Under the pieces are notes generated by a model. It had not been told where the DNA came from, ran no database searches, and was given only the letters and a program-made list of their open reading frames with translations. From Acidimicrobiales bacterium (GTDB lineage: Bacteria; Actinomycetota; Acidimicrobiia; Acidimicrobiales; DATDAH01), in the NCBI GenBank assembly GCA_016794585.1, contig JAEUJM010000013.1, forward strand, positions 186,001 through 250,000: a stretch of 64,000 nucleotides of DNA, written 5' to 3'. The position numbers were made by a program, and so were the translations under genes. Below are positions 8,156 to 17,197 of this stretch, piece after piece (the stretch's first letter is position 1; each line of letters begins with the position of its first letter).

Positions 8156-9190
8156 TCACTTCAGCAACTGGGCAGCGAGGGCGCCGGCGGCGCCGGCGGC
8201 CTGGAAGAAGGCCCGGTCCTCGTCGGGGCCCCGGCCCATCGTGGTGACCCGCAGGCCGCGGGCCTCGAGCAGGGCGGGGGTGTCCGGCTCGTCCACCTCG
8301 ATGGCGTCCACCCGTCCCCGGGCGCCGAGGAGGGCGTGGGCCGCGACGGTGACCGGGGCGTGCACGAGGTCGAGCACCGTGCGGGAGTGGTGGCTGACCC
8401 CCCGGTGGCGCTCGCGATGGTCGCCCTCGGACACGCGCAGGCACATCACCGGACGGCCCCCGAGGGCGGCGGTGGTGTCGAGGATCGTGGCGACCTCGAT
8501 GGCCGTCGTGCCGAGCGTCGTGTCGGTGCCGACCACGCCAGGCCCCATGGCCACCACGACGACATCGGCGTGGAGCTGGTGGCGGGCCAGGGCGAGCGCG
8601 GAGGGCACCGTGACGGCCTCGAGGTCGCCACCGAAGGCGTGGCCGGCGGTGACGGTGGCGTCGAGCAGGCCCTGCCCGCGCAGCTCGGCCACGAGGTCGG
8701 AGAAGGCCAGCGGCAGGGAGGCCCCGTCGGTCATCACGTAGACCAGGCGGGCGGACGGGTCGACCGCCTTCAGGGCGACGGCGACGCACGGGACCTGGCT
8801 GTGCACGCTGCACACCACAACGGGCAGGCCGTCGAGCTCGGTGGGCAGGTCGTCGAGGTGCTCCTCAGCCGATCCCGTGTCGGCCTGGAGGCTGGTGTAG
8901 CGCAGCTTCATGATGTGGCCCGGTCCCTTCTTGCGCCACGAGCGACGCGACAGGTTCCAGTGCACGAAGTGCCAGCCCCCCGTCCCGAGGCCCCACTCCA
9001 CCGCCGTGGTGTTGCACACGACCTCGTCGCCCGCGGCGACCTCGCCGATGAGATCGGTGAGCACGTACGCCTTGGCGTGACCGTCGCCCTCCGGAGCGTC
9101 CGGGTCGGCCTCGAGGTCCACCAGGACACGTTGCAGGCCCTCGCGCTCGGCGAGGATCTCGACCACCCGGCCGCTACGGAACGACGGCAC
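8156..9190 (-). CDS. DUF3866 family protein
   Basis: A 344-residue soluble protein matching what I know of DUF3866, a family of unknown function common in Actinobacteria and some Firmicutes. Recognisable segments are the N-terminal FRSGRVVEI, the middle VYVMTDGASLPLAFSDLV and the MGPGVVGTDTTLG stretch. These Gly- and Asp/Thr-rich loops could form a phosphate- or nucleotide-binding site (inference). GTG start, 6 bases after the pafA stop, so co-transcribed with pafA. The 69-bp repeat block separates it from pafB. Confidence 0.8.
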   Translation of the reverse strand: MPSFRSGRVVEILAEREGLQRVLVDLEADPDAPEGDGHAKAYVLTDLIGEVAAGDEVVCNTTAVEWGLGTGGWHFVHWNLSRRSWRKKGPGHIMKLRYTSLQADTGSAEEHLDDLPTELDGLPVVVCSVHSQVPCVAVALKAVDPSARLVYVMTDGASLPLAFSDLVAELRGQGLLDATVTAGHAFGGDLEAVTVPSALALARHQLHADVVVVAMGPGVVGTDTTLGTTAIEVATILDTTAALGGRPVMCLRVSEGDHRERHRGVSHHSRTVLDLVHAPVTVAAHALLGARGRVDAIEVDEPDTPALLEARGLRVTTMGRGPDEDRAFFQAAGAAGALAAQLLK

Positions 9191-9196
9191 GCCAGG

Positions 9197-10555
9197 TCAG
9201 AGGGAGGCGATCAGCTTCTCGACGCGCTCGTCGCGCGACTTGAAGGGGTCCTTGCACAGCACGGTGCGCTGCGCCTGGTCGTTCAGCTTCAGGTGCACCC
9301 AGTCGACCGTGTAGTCGCGCTTGCGCTCCTTGGCCTTGCGGATGAACTCGCCCCGCAGGCGCGCCCGGGTGGTCTGGGGCGGCTGCTCGACGGCGAGGTC
9401 GATCTCCTCGTCGGTGCAGATGCGGTCGACCATGCCCCGCTGCTGCATCCGGTAGAAGAGGCCCCGGTCGCGGTTCACGTCGTGGTACTGGAGGTCAATG
9501 AGGGCGACCTTCGGGTCGGTGAGGGCCAGGCCGTGGCGTTCCCGGTACGCCTCGATGAGGTTGTGCTTGATGACCCAGTCGCACTCGCGGTCGAGCGAGA
9601 GCGGATCCTTCTCGATGCCGGTGAGGCAGTGCTCCCACATGTCCAGCGCCTGCTGCTCGAGGGGGTTGAGCCCCTTGGTGTCCGCGTAGCGCAGGGCCCG
9701 GTTGAGGTACTCGGACTGGATCTCGAGCGCGCTCGCCTCCCGCCCGTTGGCCAGGCGGACCCGCCGGGTGCAGGTCATGTCGTGGCTGATCTCGCGGATG
9801 GCCCGGATGGGGTTCTCGAGCGTCATGTCCCGGAAGGTGACCATGCGGTCCTCGAGCATGCGCAGCAGGATGCTCGTGGTGCCGATCTTCACGAAGTTGG
9901 CGTACTCGCTCATGTTGGAGTCGCCCACGATCACGTGCAGGCGCCGGTAGCGCTCGGCGTCGGCGTGGGGCTCGTCGCGGGTGTTGATGATCGGCCGCGA
10001 GCGGGTGGTGGCGCTGGAGACGCCCTCCCAGATGTGCTCGGCCCGCTGGCTGATGCAGTACATGGCGCCCCGTGCCGTCTGCAGCACCTTGCCGGCCCCG
10101 GCGAAGATCTGTCGGCTCACGAAGAACGGGATCAGGACCTCGACGTAGTGGCTGAAGTCGTCCTGGCGGCTGGTGAGGTAGTTCTCGTGGCAGCCGTAGG
10201 AGTTGCCGGCGGAGTCGGTGTTGTTCTTGAACAGGTAGATGACGCCGCGGATGCCCTCCTCGCGCAGGCGCAGCTCGGCACTGGCGAGGAGCTGCTCGAG
10301 GATGCGCTCCCCCGCCTTGTCGTGCACGACGAGGTCGTAGATGGAGTCGCACTCGGGCGTGGCGTACTCGGGGTGCGAGCCGACATCGAGGTACAGGCGG
10401 GCGCCGTTGGCCAGGAAGACGTTGGAGCTCCGGCCCCACGACACCACCCGGCGGAACAGGTAGCGGGCGACCTCGTCCGGGCTCAGCCGCCGCTGGCCGC
10501 GAAGGGTGCAGGTGACGCCGTACTCGTTCTCGAGACCGAAGATCCGGCGGTCCAT
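9197..10555 (-). CDS. pafA: Pup--protein ligase PafA
   Basis: Joins the C-terminal Glu of Pup to substrate lysines using ATP. At 452 residues it has normal family length. The glutamine-synthetase-like fold is marked by GLENEYGV at the N-terminus, [11 protein letters not shown] (catalytic Asp region), [18 protein letters not shown] and [19 protein letters not shown]. It lacks the long Dop loop seen in its paralogue at 13885-15405. ATG 10555 lies 6 nt after a TAGGTT -10 box, suggesting pafA has a leaderless transcript independent of prcBA. Confidence 0.96.
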   Translation of the reverse strand: MDRRIFGLENEYGVTCTLRGQRRLSPDEVARYLFRRVVSWGRSSNVFLANGARLYLDVGSHPEYATPECDSIYDLVVHDKAGERILEQLLASAELRLREEGIRGVIYLFKNNTDSAGNSYGCHENYLTSRQDDFSHYVEVLIPFFVSRQIFAGAGKVLQTARGAMYCISQRAEHIWEGVSSATTRSRPIINTRDEPHADAERYRRLHVIVGDSNMSEYANFVKIGTTSILLRMLEDRMVTFRDMTLENPIRAIREISHDMTCTRRVRLANGREASALEIQSEYLNRALRYADTKGLNPLEQQALDMWEHCLTGIEKDPLSLDRECDWVIKHNLIEAYRERHGLALTDPKVALIDLQYHDVNRDRGLFYRMQQRGMVDRICTDEEIDLAVEQPPQTTRARLRGEFIRKAKERKRDYTVDWVHLKLNDQAQRTVLCKDPFKSRDERVEKLIASL

Positions 10556-10561
10556 GCGGTC

Positions 10562-10567
10562 AACCTA
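10562..10567 (-). promoter_or_regulatory. -10 box TAGGTT, leaderless start of pafA
   Basis: TAGGTT (minus strand) ends 6 nt before the pafA ATG, in the short prcA-pafA spacer. No clear -35. Confidence 0.5.
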
Positions 10568-10607
10568 CACACGCCCCGGCACTTCGCAGGGGCCATGCGG
10601 GCGGGGA

Positions 10608-11285
10608 TCAGGCCAGCAGTTCCGCGAGCTCGGCGCCTTCGATGCGGCGGAAGGCCCGCCGACCGTTGCTGCGGGCCAGCACCGCGACCTCGAGGTCGTC
10701 GGCCACCAGGGTGCGGTCGGGGCCGCCGATGGCCTTGGCCGCGGCCTTGAGCGCGTCGCCCAGCGACAGGCCCTCGCCCCAGGCCTCGCCGAGGCGCTTG
10801 GCGATGGCCTCGGCCTCGCCGCCGAGCACCGTGAAGTCGCTCTCGTCGACCACGGTGCCGTCGTAGAGGATGTGGAAGAGGCGGTCCCCGTCGGTGGTGT
10901 GGCCCACCTCGGCCACGAGGATCTCGACCTCCATCGGCTTCATCTCGTTGGTGAAGATCTGGCCGAGGATCTGCGCGTACTGGTTGGCGAGGCTGCGGGC
11001 GTCGACGTCGGCACGGCTGAACGAGTAGCCCTTCATGTCGGCGTGGCGGACGCCGGCGATGCGCAGCGAGTCGAACTCGTTGTACTTGCCGACACCGGCG
11101 AAGCCGATGCGGTCGTAGATCTCGCTGGTCTTGCGCAGCGTGCTGGAAGGGTTCTCGGCGCAGATGAGGATGCCGTCGTCGTAGACCACCGCGGCGAGGC
11201 TGCGGCCCCGGGCGATGCCCTTGCGGGCGTAGTCGGCCCGGTCCTTCATCACCTGCTCGGGAGCGACGTAGAACGGCATGCTCAC
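10608..11285 (-). CDS. prcA: 20S proteasome alpha subunit
   Basis: Forms the outer rings of the 20S core and its gated pore. The protein has 225 residues: N-terminal gating segment (MPFYVAPEQVMKDRADYARK), then the alpha-type NTN-hydrolase fold without a Thr nucleophile (GRSLAAVVYDDGILICAEN). The start is GTG 11285 or ATG 11279; GTG is favoured by a GGAGGAGG ribosome-binding site 8-10 bases upstream, which is the end of a dispersed 69-bp repeat. It follows prcB with that repeat in between. Confidence 0.95.
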   Translation of the reverse strand: MSMPFYVAPEQVMKDRADYARKGIARGRSLAAVVYDDGILICAENPSSTLRKTSEIYDRIGFAGVGKYNEFDSLRIAGVRHADMKGYSFSRADVDARSLANQYAQILGQIFTNEMKPMEVEILVAEVGHTTDGDRLFHILYDGTVVDESDFTVLGGEAEAIAKRLGEAWGEGLSLGDALKAAAKAIGGPDRTLVADDLEVAVLARSNGRRAFRRIEGAELAELLA

Positions 11286-11296
11286 TGGCCTTGCAC

Positions 11297-11365
11297 CTCC
11301 TCCGTCGGTGCCCCTTCGGGATCCGGTTCGCTCATCGCTGCTGCTCCGCTCCGCTCCGCAACGTC
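11297..11365 (-). repeat. Single copy of the 69-bp repeat between prcB and prcA
   Basis: Same core as at 7983-8150 (CCCCTTCGGGATCCGGTTCG and GCTCCGCTCCGCTCCGCAAC) with a divergent middle. On the minus strand it ends in GACGGAGGAGG, the ribosome-binding site of prcA. It fills most of the prcB-prcA spacer. Confidence 0.85.
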
Positions 11366-11370
11366 GATGT

Positions 11371-12198
11371 TCACGGGGTCACCTCCGGGTTGACACGAGG
11401 CCCTCGGGTGCTGGTGAGCTGGTCGACGAGGCCCCGGAAGCGCTCCGCCACCTCGGCCTCCTCGACGGCGAGGAAGCCTTCGGCGGTGATGGTGGCCACG
11501 CTCGGGTAGATGGCCCGCACGAGGTCGGGGCCACCGGTGGCGGAGTCCTCGTCGGCGGCCTCGAACAGCGCCGAGATGACGAGGTCGATGACCTCCTCCC
11601 GGCTCAGGTCGGGGCGGTAGCCCATCTTCACCACGGCGCCGGCGTGCAGGCTGCCGGAGCCCGTGGTGGCGTACTCGCTCTCCTCGTAGCGCCCGCCGGT
11701 GACGTCGTACTCGAAGAGCCGACCCTGCTGGCGGGCGGTGTCGAACCCGGCGAAGAGGGGCACGACGGCGAAGCCCTGCATGGCCGCCGGCAGGTGGCCA
11801 CGGACCATCTGCGAGAGCTGGTTGGCCTTGCCCTCGAGGCTGATGGTGGTGCCCTCGACCTTCTCGTAGTGCTCGAGCTGGAGCTGGAAGAGCTTCACCA
11901 TCTCGACGGCCGGGCCCGCGGCGCCGGCGATGGCCACGCCCGAGTACCGGTCGGCCGGGAAGACCTTCTCCATGTGGCGGTGGCTGATGAGGTGGCCCGA
12001 CGTGGCCCGGCGGTCGCCGGCCATGACCACGCCGTCGGCGTAGCGCACGGCCACGACCGTGGTGCCGTGGCTGAAGCTGAGCGGGGTCGTCGCGCCGTCC
12101 GGGCCGGTGGCGAACCGCGGCTCGAGCCCCTGGGTCTTCAAGAGGTTGAGGAAGCTGGGGCCGGGATCGTCCTCGACCGGGAAGTACGGGAGCGTCAC
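11371..12198 (-). CDS. prcB: 20S proteasome beta subunit (catalytic)
   Basis: Catalytic ring subunit. With GTG 12198 the precursor has 275 residues and a 45-residue propeptide ending SFSHG; cleavage before Thr46 exposes the TTVVAVRYADGVVMAGDRR catalytic start (Thr1, Asp17- and Lys33-type region). The frame is open far upstream, but that extension is out-of-frame shadow of the PhoX-like gene. A TAGCCT box 7 nt before the GTG supports this start as leaderless. It precedes prcA across a 69-bp repeat. Confidence 0.95.
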   Translation of the reverse strand: MTLPYFPVEDDPGPSFLNLLKTQGLEPRFATGPDGATTPLSFSHGTTVVAVRYADGVVMAGDRRATSGHLISHRHMEKVFPADRYSGVAIAGAAGPAVEMVKLFQLQLEHYEKVEGTTISLEGKANQLSQMVRGHLPAAMQGFAVVPLFAGFDTARQQGRLFEYDVTGGRYEESEYATTGSGSLHAGAVVKMGYRPDLSREEVIDLVISALFEAADEDSATGGPDLVRAIYPSVATITAEGFLAVEEAEVAERFRGLVDQLTSTRGPRVNPEVTP

Positions 12199-12205
12199 GG
12201 CTCGG

Positions 12206-12211
12206 AGGCTA
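12206..12211 (-). promoter_or_regulatory. -10 box TAGCCT, leaderless start of prcB, overlapping a stop codon
   Basis: TAGCCT begins with the TAG stop of the PhoX-like gene and ends 7 nt before the prcB GTG. It implies prcBA can be transcribed independently of pup. Confidence 0.5.
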
Positions 12212-13612
12212 TCGGCTCTCCGGAGCGTCGCCGGGGCCGTCACCCGGGCCGTCGCCGGCGCCGTGGTCCCGGTTGCGCACCCGCCAGACGATCGCGCCCG
12301 TGGCGGCCAGGCCCAGCACCATGGCGCCCCCGACGAGGGGCAGGGCGAGGTCGCTCCCGCCGTCGTCGTCGTCGCTGCTGGCGTCCCCCGCGGTGGTGGC
12401 CGTCGCTGCGGCCGCCGTGGTGGTGGTCGCCCCGGCCGCCGCGTCGGCTGCCCGGAACGGGCCCGAGACGACGTAGCTGACCCCCCGGTTGGCGGGCCCA
12501 CCGCGCTGCGAGCTGAAGTACAGGTGGCGGCCGTCGGGGCTGAAGGCGGGGCCGGTCACCTCGGACTCGAGCCCGCCCGCCGGCACGCCCTCGTCGACGA
12601 TGCGCAGGAACGGGAACGCCTCGCCGTCCGGGGTGACGAGGACCACCTCCATGTTGCCGCCGTCCTCGGCCACGAACAGGTCCTGCGTGCCGGGCTCGAG
12701 GGTCAGGTTGTCCACCCCTTCGAGCTGCCCCGTGCCCTCGTAGACGACCGCCATCGACTCGGCCTCGGTGTCGTAGCGGCGGACCTTGTTGTCGCCCTTG
12801 CTGCTGAAGAACACCGCGCCCTGGTCGTACCAGATGCCCTCACCGCCGTCGAAGGCCGTGCTGTCGGGCACCTGCTCGCGCGTCGGGGTGGTGGCGGCGC
12901 TCGGGTCCGGCACGTCCAGCCAGGTGACGGCACCGTCGCCGGCCACCTGTGCCACGGCCAGCGTGCCGGCGGTCAGGTCGGGGTAGGTGTCGGGGGTGAA
13001 CCGGTAGAAGCGCCCGTCGGGGCGGTCCTCGGTCAGGAAGAGCTGCTCGGCGTCGGGGTCGACCGCGACGGCCTCGTGGGGGAAGGCACCCAGCGCGGGA
13101 CGGGCCTCGGCGGGGTCCCGGCCGCTCGGGTCGCACTCCCACACCAGGCCACCCTCGATCTCCTCGCAGGACAGCCAGGCCCCCCAGGGCGTGGGACCGC
13201 CGGCGCAGTTCATGGTCGTGCCCTCGAGGATGCGCTGGGCACCGACCACCTCGCCGTCGGCGTCGAAGGTGATGCCGCTGGCGCCCCCTTCCCCCTCCAG
13301 GGGGTTCTCCGAGTTCACCGCCAGGTGCCAGCCGCCGGCCGCGAGCGGGAAGGTGGCGGCGCCGTCGGGGAACACCGGCCACGTGTAGCCCGTGCCCTCC
13401 ACCTCCTCGTCCGACCGGGCGATCACCCGGGAGGTGAAGCCCTCGGGGAGCAGGAGCCCGTTCACGTCGGGCTCGCGACCCTCGAGGGAGCCGTACGGGC
13501 CGCCCCCGCTCCCCTGCCTCGGAGCGGCACCTGCGGGGCGCCACAGCGCCGGCGCGAGCACAGCGGCCCCGGAGGAGACGGTCACGGCTCGGAGGAAGTC
13601 CCGGCGTCGCAT
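12209..13612 (-). CDS. Tat-exported PhoX-like (DUF839) protein with C-terminal membrane anchor
   Basis: A 467-residue protein starting at ATG 13612 with a twin-arginine signal (MRRRDFLRAVTVSSGAA). The body matches the DUF839/PhoX family (alkaline phosphatase-like beta-propeller using Ca/Fe): GGPTPWGAWLSCEE, FPHEAVAVDP and VDNLTLEPGTQDLFVAEDGG. The C-terminus has a Thr/Ala/Asp linker, a hydrophobic helix (LALPLVGGAMVLGLAATGAI) and a basic tail, so the enzyme is probably tethered outside the membrane. Phosphatase activity is inferred. A TAGGTT box lies 8 nt upstream of the ATG. Its place between pup and prcB is unusual. Confidence 0.85.
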   Translation of the reverse strand: MRRRDFLRAVTVSSGAAVLAPALWRPAGAAPRQGSGGGPYGSLEGREPDVNGLLLPEGFTSRVIARSDEEVEGTGYTWPVFPDGAATFPLAAGGWHLAVNSENPLEGEGGASGITFDADGEVVGAQRILEGTTMNCAGGPTPWGAWLSCEEIEGGLVWECDPSGRDPAEARPALGAFPHEAVAVDPDAEQLFLTEDRPDGRFYRFTPDTYPDLTAGTLAVAQVAGDGAVTWLDVPDPSAATTPTREQVPDSTAFDGGEGIWYDQGAVFFSSKGDNKVRRYDTEAESMAVVYEGTGQLEGVDNLTLEPGTQDLFVAEDGGNMEVVLVTPDGEAFPFLRIVDEGVPAGGLESEVTGPAFSPDGRHLYFSSQRGGPANRGVSYVVSGPFRAADAAAGATTTTAAAATATTAGDASSDDDDGGSDLALPLVGGAMVLGLAATGAIVWRVRNRDHGAGDGPGDGPGDAPESR

Positions 13613-13620
13613 GGCCGGGC

Positions 13621-13626
13621 AACCTA
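13621..13626 (-). promoter_or_regulatory. -10 box TAGGTT, leaderless start of the PhoX-like gene
   Basis: TAGGTT ends 8 nt before ATG 13612 in the spacer after pup. It suggests the PhoX-like gene is not simply part of the pup transcript. Confidence 0.4.
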
Positions 13627-13658
13627 TCGGCTCGGAGTGGCCCGAGCCGGTGTGGCGG

Positions 13659-13853
13659 CTACTCGCCGCCCTTCTGCACGTAGCTGCGCACGAAGTCCTC
13701 GGCGTTGGTCTCGAGCACGTCGTCGATCTCGTCGAGGAGGTCGTCGAGCTCGGCCTTGATCTTCTCACCGCTCTCCGAGGTGGCGGGCGCCTCGTCGACG
13801 TCTGCTTCCTCGCGGGCGGGGGCGGGCCGGCGCTTCTGCTCTCGTTCGGCCAT
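13659..13853 (-). CDS. pup: Prokaryotic ubiquitin-like protein Pup (Glu-terminated)
   Basis: A 64-residue, highly charged, disordered modifier that is joined to substrate lysines and recruits them to Mpa. The N-terminus is basic (KRRPAPAR), the middle acidic and helical (KIKAELDDLLDEIDDVLETN), and the end is VQKGGE. The last codons GGC GGC GAG TAG show a Glu terminus, so no Dop deamidation is needed for ligation, unlike Gln-ending mycobacterial Pup. ATG 13853 has an AGGAG ribosome-binding site. It lies just downstream of dop. Confidence 0.96.
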   Translation of the reverse strand: MAEREQKRRPAPAREEADVDEAPATSESGEKIKAELDDLLDEIDDVLETNAEDFVRSYVQKGGE

Positions 13854-13884
13854 CAGGCGCTCCTGTCCGTTCGCTCCGTCTGCA

Positions 13885-15405
13885 TCACGACCCCAACCGC
13901 TCCAGCAGCTCGGCGGCGGTCGTGCACTCGTCGACCAAGGTACCCACGTGGGCCTGGGTTCCGCGCGTCGGTTCCATCATGGGGACCCGTCGCAGCGTCT
14001 CGGCCCCGATGTCGAACACCAGCGAGTCCCAGTTGGCGGCCACGATGTCGTCGCCCCACTTGTCCAGGCAGCGGCCCCGGAAGTAGGCCCGGGTGTCCGC
14101 CGGCGGGTCGCCGACCGCCGCCGCCACCTCGTCGTCGGCGGTGATGCGCTCGACGGGCAGCCGGGCGAAGAGGGACTTCTCGGGCCGGAGGTCGTGGTAC
14201 TGGAGATCCATGGCCGCGAGGCGGGCGTCGGACCACTCGAGGCCGTGGCGGTCGCGGTACCCCTCGAGCAGGCGGTACTTGGCCACCCAGTCGAGCTGGC
14301 CGGCCAGGCCCATCGGGTCGGCCTCGAGCTGGGTGAGCGCGTCCTCCCACCGGGTGAGCACCTCCTCGCCCACCGACGGGTCCGCGCCCAGGCACTCGAG
14401 GCCGGCGACCTCGGCGTACTTGCGGGCCCGGTCGAGCAGCTCCCACTGCACCTCGAGCGCCGTGACCGTGGTGCCGTCGGCGAGGTCGAGCGGCTCGCGG
14501 AGGGTCGTGTCGTACGACACCCGGCGCATGGCCGCGACCGGCGAAAGGAAACGGAACTCGCGGGGCAGGAAGTCGTCCTCGATCATCGAGAGCACGAGGG
14601 CAGTGGTGCCGACCTTGAGGAACGTCGAGACCTCGGACAGGTTGGCGTCCCCCACGATCACGTGGAGGCGGCGGTACTTCTGGGCGTCGGCGTGGGGCTC
14701 GTCGCGGGTGTTGACGATGGGTCGCTTCAACGTGGTCTCGAGGCCGACCTCCTCCTCGAAGAAGTCGGCGCGGGAGGTGAGCTGGAAGCCGATGCTGTTG
14801 CGGCCGAGCCCGGGTGCCTCGGTGCCCACCTTGCCCGCACCGGTGAAGATCTGACGGGTGATGAAGTGCGGGGTGACGTGGGTGACGATGCGGCCGAAGG
14901 GCACCGAGCGCGCCATGAGGTAGTTCTCGTGGCAGCCGTACGAGTTGCCCTTGCCGTCCGAGTTGTTCTTGTAGACGACGATCTCCTGGCCGTCGGGCAG
15001 GAGCCGGCCGGCGGCGGCCATCGAGCGCTGGAGGATGAGCTCCCCCGCCTTGTCGAACACCACGATCGAGCGGGGGTCGGCGCACTCGGGCGTCGAGTAT
15101 TCCGGGTGGGCGTGGTCGACGTAGTACCGGGCGCCGTTGGTGAGGACCGCGTTGATCAGGTGGGTCTCCACCTCGGGGGCCATGGCCCCCTCGGGGGCGA
15201 GGCCGCGGGCGTCGTTGCCGGGCGACTCGTCCTCGAAGTCCCAGCCCACCTTGGCCACCGGGTGGGCCTCGTCGGCCTGGCGGGCCAACTCGCCCATGTA
15301 CGCGTTGATGAGCACCGACGACGCCGCGATCGGGTTGGACTCGCCCGTGCCCCGCAGGACGATGCCGAACTCGGTCTCGAGGCCGATGATCTTGGGCAAC
15401 GCCAT
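13885..15405 (-). CDS. dop: Pup deamidase/depupylase Dop
   Basis: Removes Pup from substrates (and deamidates Gln-ending Pup in other species). The 506-residue protein is a PafA paralogue with GLETEFGI at the N-terminus, the Dop-specific loop insertion at about 45-80 (WDFEDESPGNDARG), HPEYSTPECADP with the catalytic Asp, [18 protein letters not shown] and [19 protein letters not shown]. Because the local Pup ends in Glu, only depupylation should be required here. ATG 15405 follows a GGGAG site, 16 bases after the mpa stop, so it is in the mpa-dop-pup operon. Confidence 0.96.
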   Translation of the reverse strand: MALPKIIGLETEFGIVLRGTGESNPIAASSVLINAYMGELARQADEAHPVAKVGWDFEDESPGNDARGLAPEGAMAPEVETHLINAVLTNGARYYVDHAHPEYSTPECADPRSIVVFDKAGELILQRSMAAAGRLLPDGQEIVVYKNNSDGKGNSYGCHENYLMARSVPFGRIVTHVTPHFITRQIFTGAGKVGTEAPGLGRNSIGFQLTSRADFFEEEVGLETTLKRPIVNTRDEPHADAQKYRRLHVIVGDANLSEVSTFLKVGTTALVLSMIEDDFLPREFRFLSPVAAMRRVSYDTTLREPLDLADGTTVTALEVQWELLDRARKYAEVAGLECLGADPSVGEEVLTRWEDALTQLEADPMGLAGQLDWVAKYRLLEGYRDRHGLEWSDARLAAMDLQYHDLRPEKSLFARLPVERITADDEVAAAVGDPPADTRAYFRGRCLDKWGDDIVAANWDSLVFDIGAETLRRVPMMEPTRGTQAHVGTLVDECTTAAELLERLGS

Positions 15406-15421
15406 CAGGGAGCTCCCACCG

Positions 15422-17197
15422 CTAGAGGTACTGCCCCGTCGCCATGCGCTCGATGGCCCGGCCGCCCCGTGCGTCTTCGTCGTCCTTGGTGATCAGCGTG
15501 CGCACGTAGACGATGCGCTCGCCCTTCTTCCCCGAGATCTTGGCCCAGTCGTCGGGGTTGGTGGTGTTGGGCAGGTCCTCGTGCTCCTTGTACTCCTGGT
15601 GGATGGAGGCGATGAGGTCCTCGACGCGGATGCCGCGGTCACCGTCGTTGATGAGGCGCTTGATGGCCCGCTTCTTGGCCCGGCGGACGATGTTCTCGAT
15701 CATGGCGCCCGACGAGAAGTCCTTGAAGTACATGACCTCTTTGTCACCGTTCTGGTAGGTGACCTCGAGGAACCGGTTCTGCTCGTCGGTGCGGTACATC
15801 TCCTCGACGGTGGTCTCGATCATGGCCCGGACGGCCTTCTCGGGGTCGCCGCCGCCCAGGGTGTCCACCTCGCCGAGGTCGAGGGGCAGCTCGCTCAGCA
15901 GATAGCGGCTGAAGATGGACGCGGCGGCGGTCTCGTCGGGCCGCTCGATCTTGATCTTCACGTCGAGGCGGCCCGGGCGCAGGATGGCCGGGTCGATGAG
16001 GTCCTCGCGGTTGGACGCACCGATGACGATGACGTTCTTCAGCGTCTCCACGCCGTCGATCTCCGCCAGCAGCTGCGGGACGATGGTGGACTCCATGTCC
16101 GAGCTGATGCCGGTGCCGCGGGTGCGGAACAGCGAGTCCATCTCGTCGAAGAAGACGATGACGGGCCAGCCCTCCTCGGACTTCTCCCGGGCCCGCTGGA
16201 ACACGAGGCGGATCTGGCGCTCGGTCTCGCCCACGTACTTGTTCAGCAGCTCGGGGCCCTTGATGTTGAGGAAGTAGCTCCGGGCCTCGGAGTCGCCGGA
16301 CACCTCGGCCACCTTCTTGGCCAGCGAGTTCGCCACCGCCTTGGCGATGAGGGTCTTGCCACAGCCCGGCGGGCCGTAGAGGAGGATGCCCTTCGGCGCC
16401 GGCAGCTGGAACTCGGCGAAGAGCGCCTGGTGGACGAACGGGAGCTCGACCGCGTCGGTGATCTGCTCGATCTGGTCGTCGAGCCCGCCGACGTCCTCGT
16501 AGGAGATGTCGGGCACCTCCTCGAGGACCAGCTCCTCGACCTCGGGGCGGGGCAGGCGCTCGAGCAGCAGGCCCGAGCGAGAGTCCATGAGCACGGCGTC
16601 ACCGGCCCGCAGGCGCTGGCCCACCAGGGAGTCGGCCAGCTCGACCACGCGCTCCTCGTCGGCCCGGCCGGCGATGAGCGCCCGCTTGCGGTCCGGGAGC
16701 AGCTCCTTGAGGGTGACCACTTCGCCGGTCACTTCGCCGCTGCGGGCGAGGACCACGTTGAGCGACTCGTTGAGCACCACCTCGGCGCCGCGCTCGATCT
16801 CCTGCTCGGCGATCTCGGGGTGCAGGGCGACGCGCATCTTGCGGCCCCCGGAGAACACGTCGACGGTGCCGTCGTCGTTGCGACCCAGCAGCGTCCCGTA
16901 GGCCGACGGCGGCTGCGTGAGCTTGTCGACCTCCTCGCGCAGCGTGGCGATGTGCTCGCGCGCCTCGCGCAGGGTGTAGGTCAGCTTCTCGTTCTGCGAA
17001 ACCGCCTGGGCGAGCTGGCCCTTGGTCTCGAGCAGTCGCTCCTCGAGGGTTCGGACGCGCTTGGGGGCCTCCTGCAGCCGACGGCGCAGCGAGACGACCT
17101 CCTCCTCGACCGTCGTGGCCTCGGCGCGGAGCTCGTCCAGCTCGGCTTCCAACGAGGCGATGCGTCGTTCTGTCTCGTCCTGGCTGACGGCAACCAC
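15422..17197 (-). CDS. mpa: Proteasome-activating AAA+ ATPase (Mpa/ARC)
   Basis: Hexameric unfoldase that captures Pup through its N-terminal coiled coil and feeds substrates to the 20S core. Order: coiled coil ([20 protein letters not shown]), two OB folds, AAA domain with Walker A GPPGCGKT, Walker [11 protein letters not shown] and the arginine-finger region, and the C-terminal GQYL motif that docks into PrcA pockets. The start is unsettled: the frame is open to 17374. GTG 17197 gives 591 residues, a normal ARC length, but its AGGAGG overlaps the start; GTG 17227 is the alternative. Diverges from the ferredoxin gene. Confidence 0.93.
   Translation of the reverse strand: MVAVSQDETERRIASLEAELDELRAEATTVEEEVVSLRRRLQEAPKRVRTLEERLLETKGQLAQAVSQNEKLTYTLREAREHIATLREEVDKLTQPPSAYGTLLGRNDDGTVDVFSGGRKMRVALHPEIAEQEIERGAEVVLNESLNVVLARSGEVTGEVVTLKELLPDRKRALIAGRADEERVVELADSLVGQRLRAGDAVLMDSRSGLLLERLPRPEVEELVLEEVPDISYEDVGGLDDQIEQITDAVELPFVHQALFAEFQLPAPKGILLYGPPGCGKTLIAKAVANSLAKKVAEVSGDSEARSYFLNIKGPELLNKYVGETERQIRLVFQRAREKSEEGWPVIVFFDEMDSLFRTRGTGISSDMESTIVPQLLAEIDGVETLKNVIVIGASNREDLIDPAILRPGRLDVKIKIERPDETAAASIFSRYLLSELPLDLGEVDTLGGGDPEKAVRAMIETTVEEMYRTDEQNRFLEVTYQNGDKEVMYFKDFSSGAMIENIVRRAKKRAIKRLINDGDRGIRVEDLIASIHQEYKEHEDLPNTTNPDDWAKISGKKGERIVYVRTLITKDDEDARGGRAIERMATGQYL

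Noticed and set aside
7933-8247. Small repetitive plus-strand ORF over the 69-bp repeats (RNVTAPSAPLRDP-type)
   Set aside because: It is a translation of the repeat itself; the copies are better explained as 5'-UTR elements.
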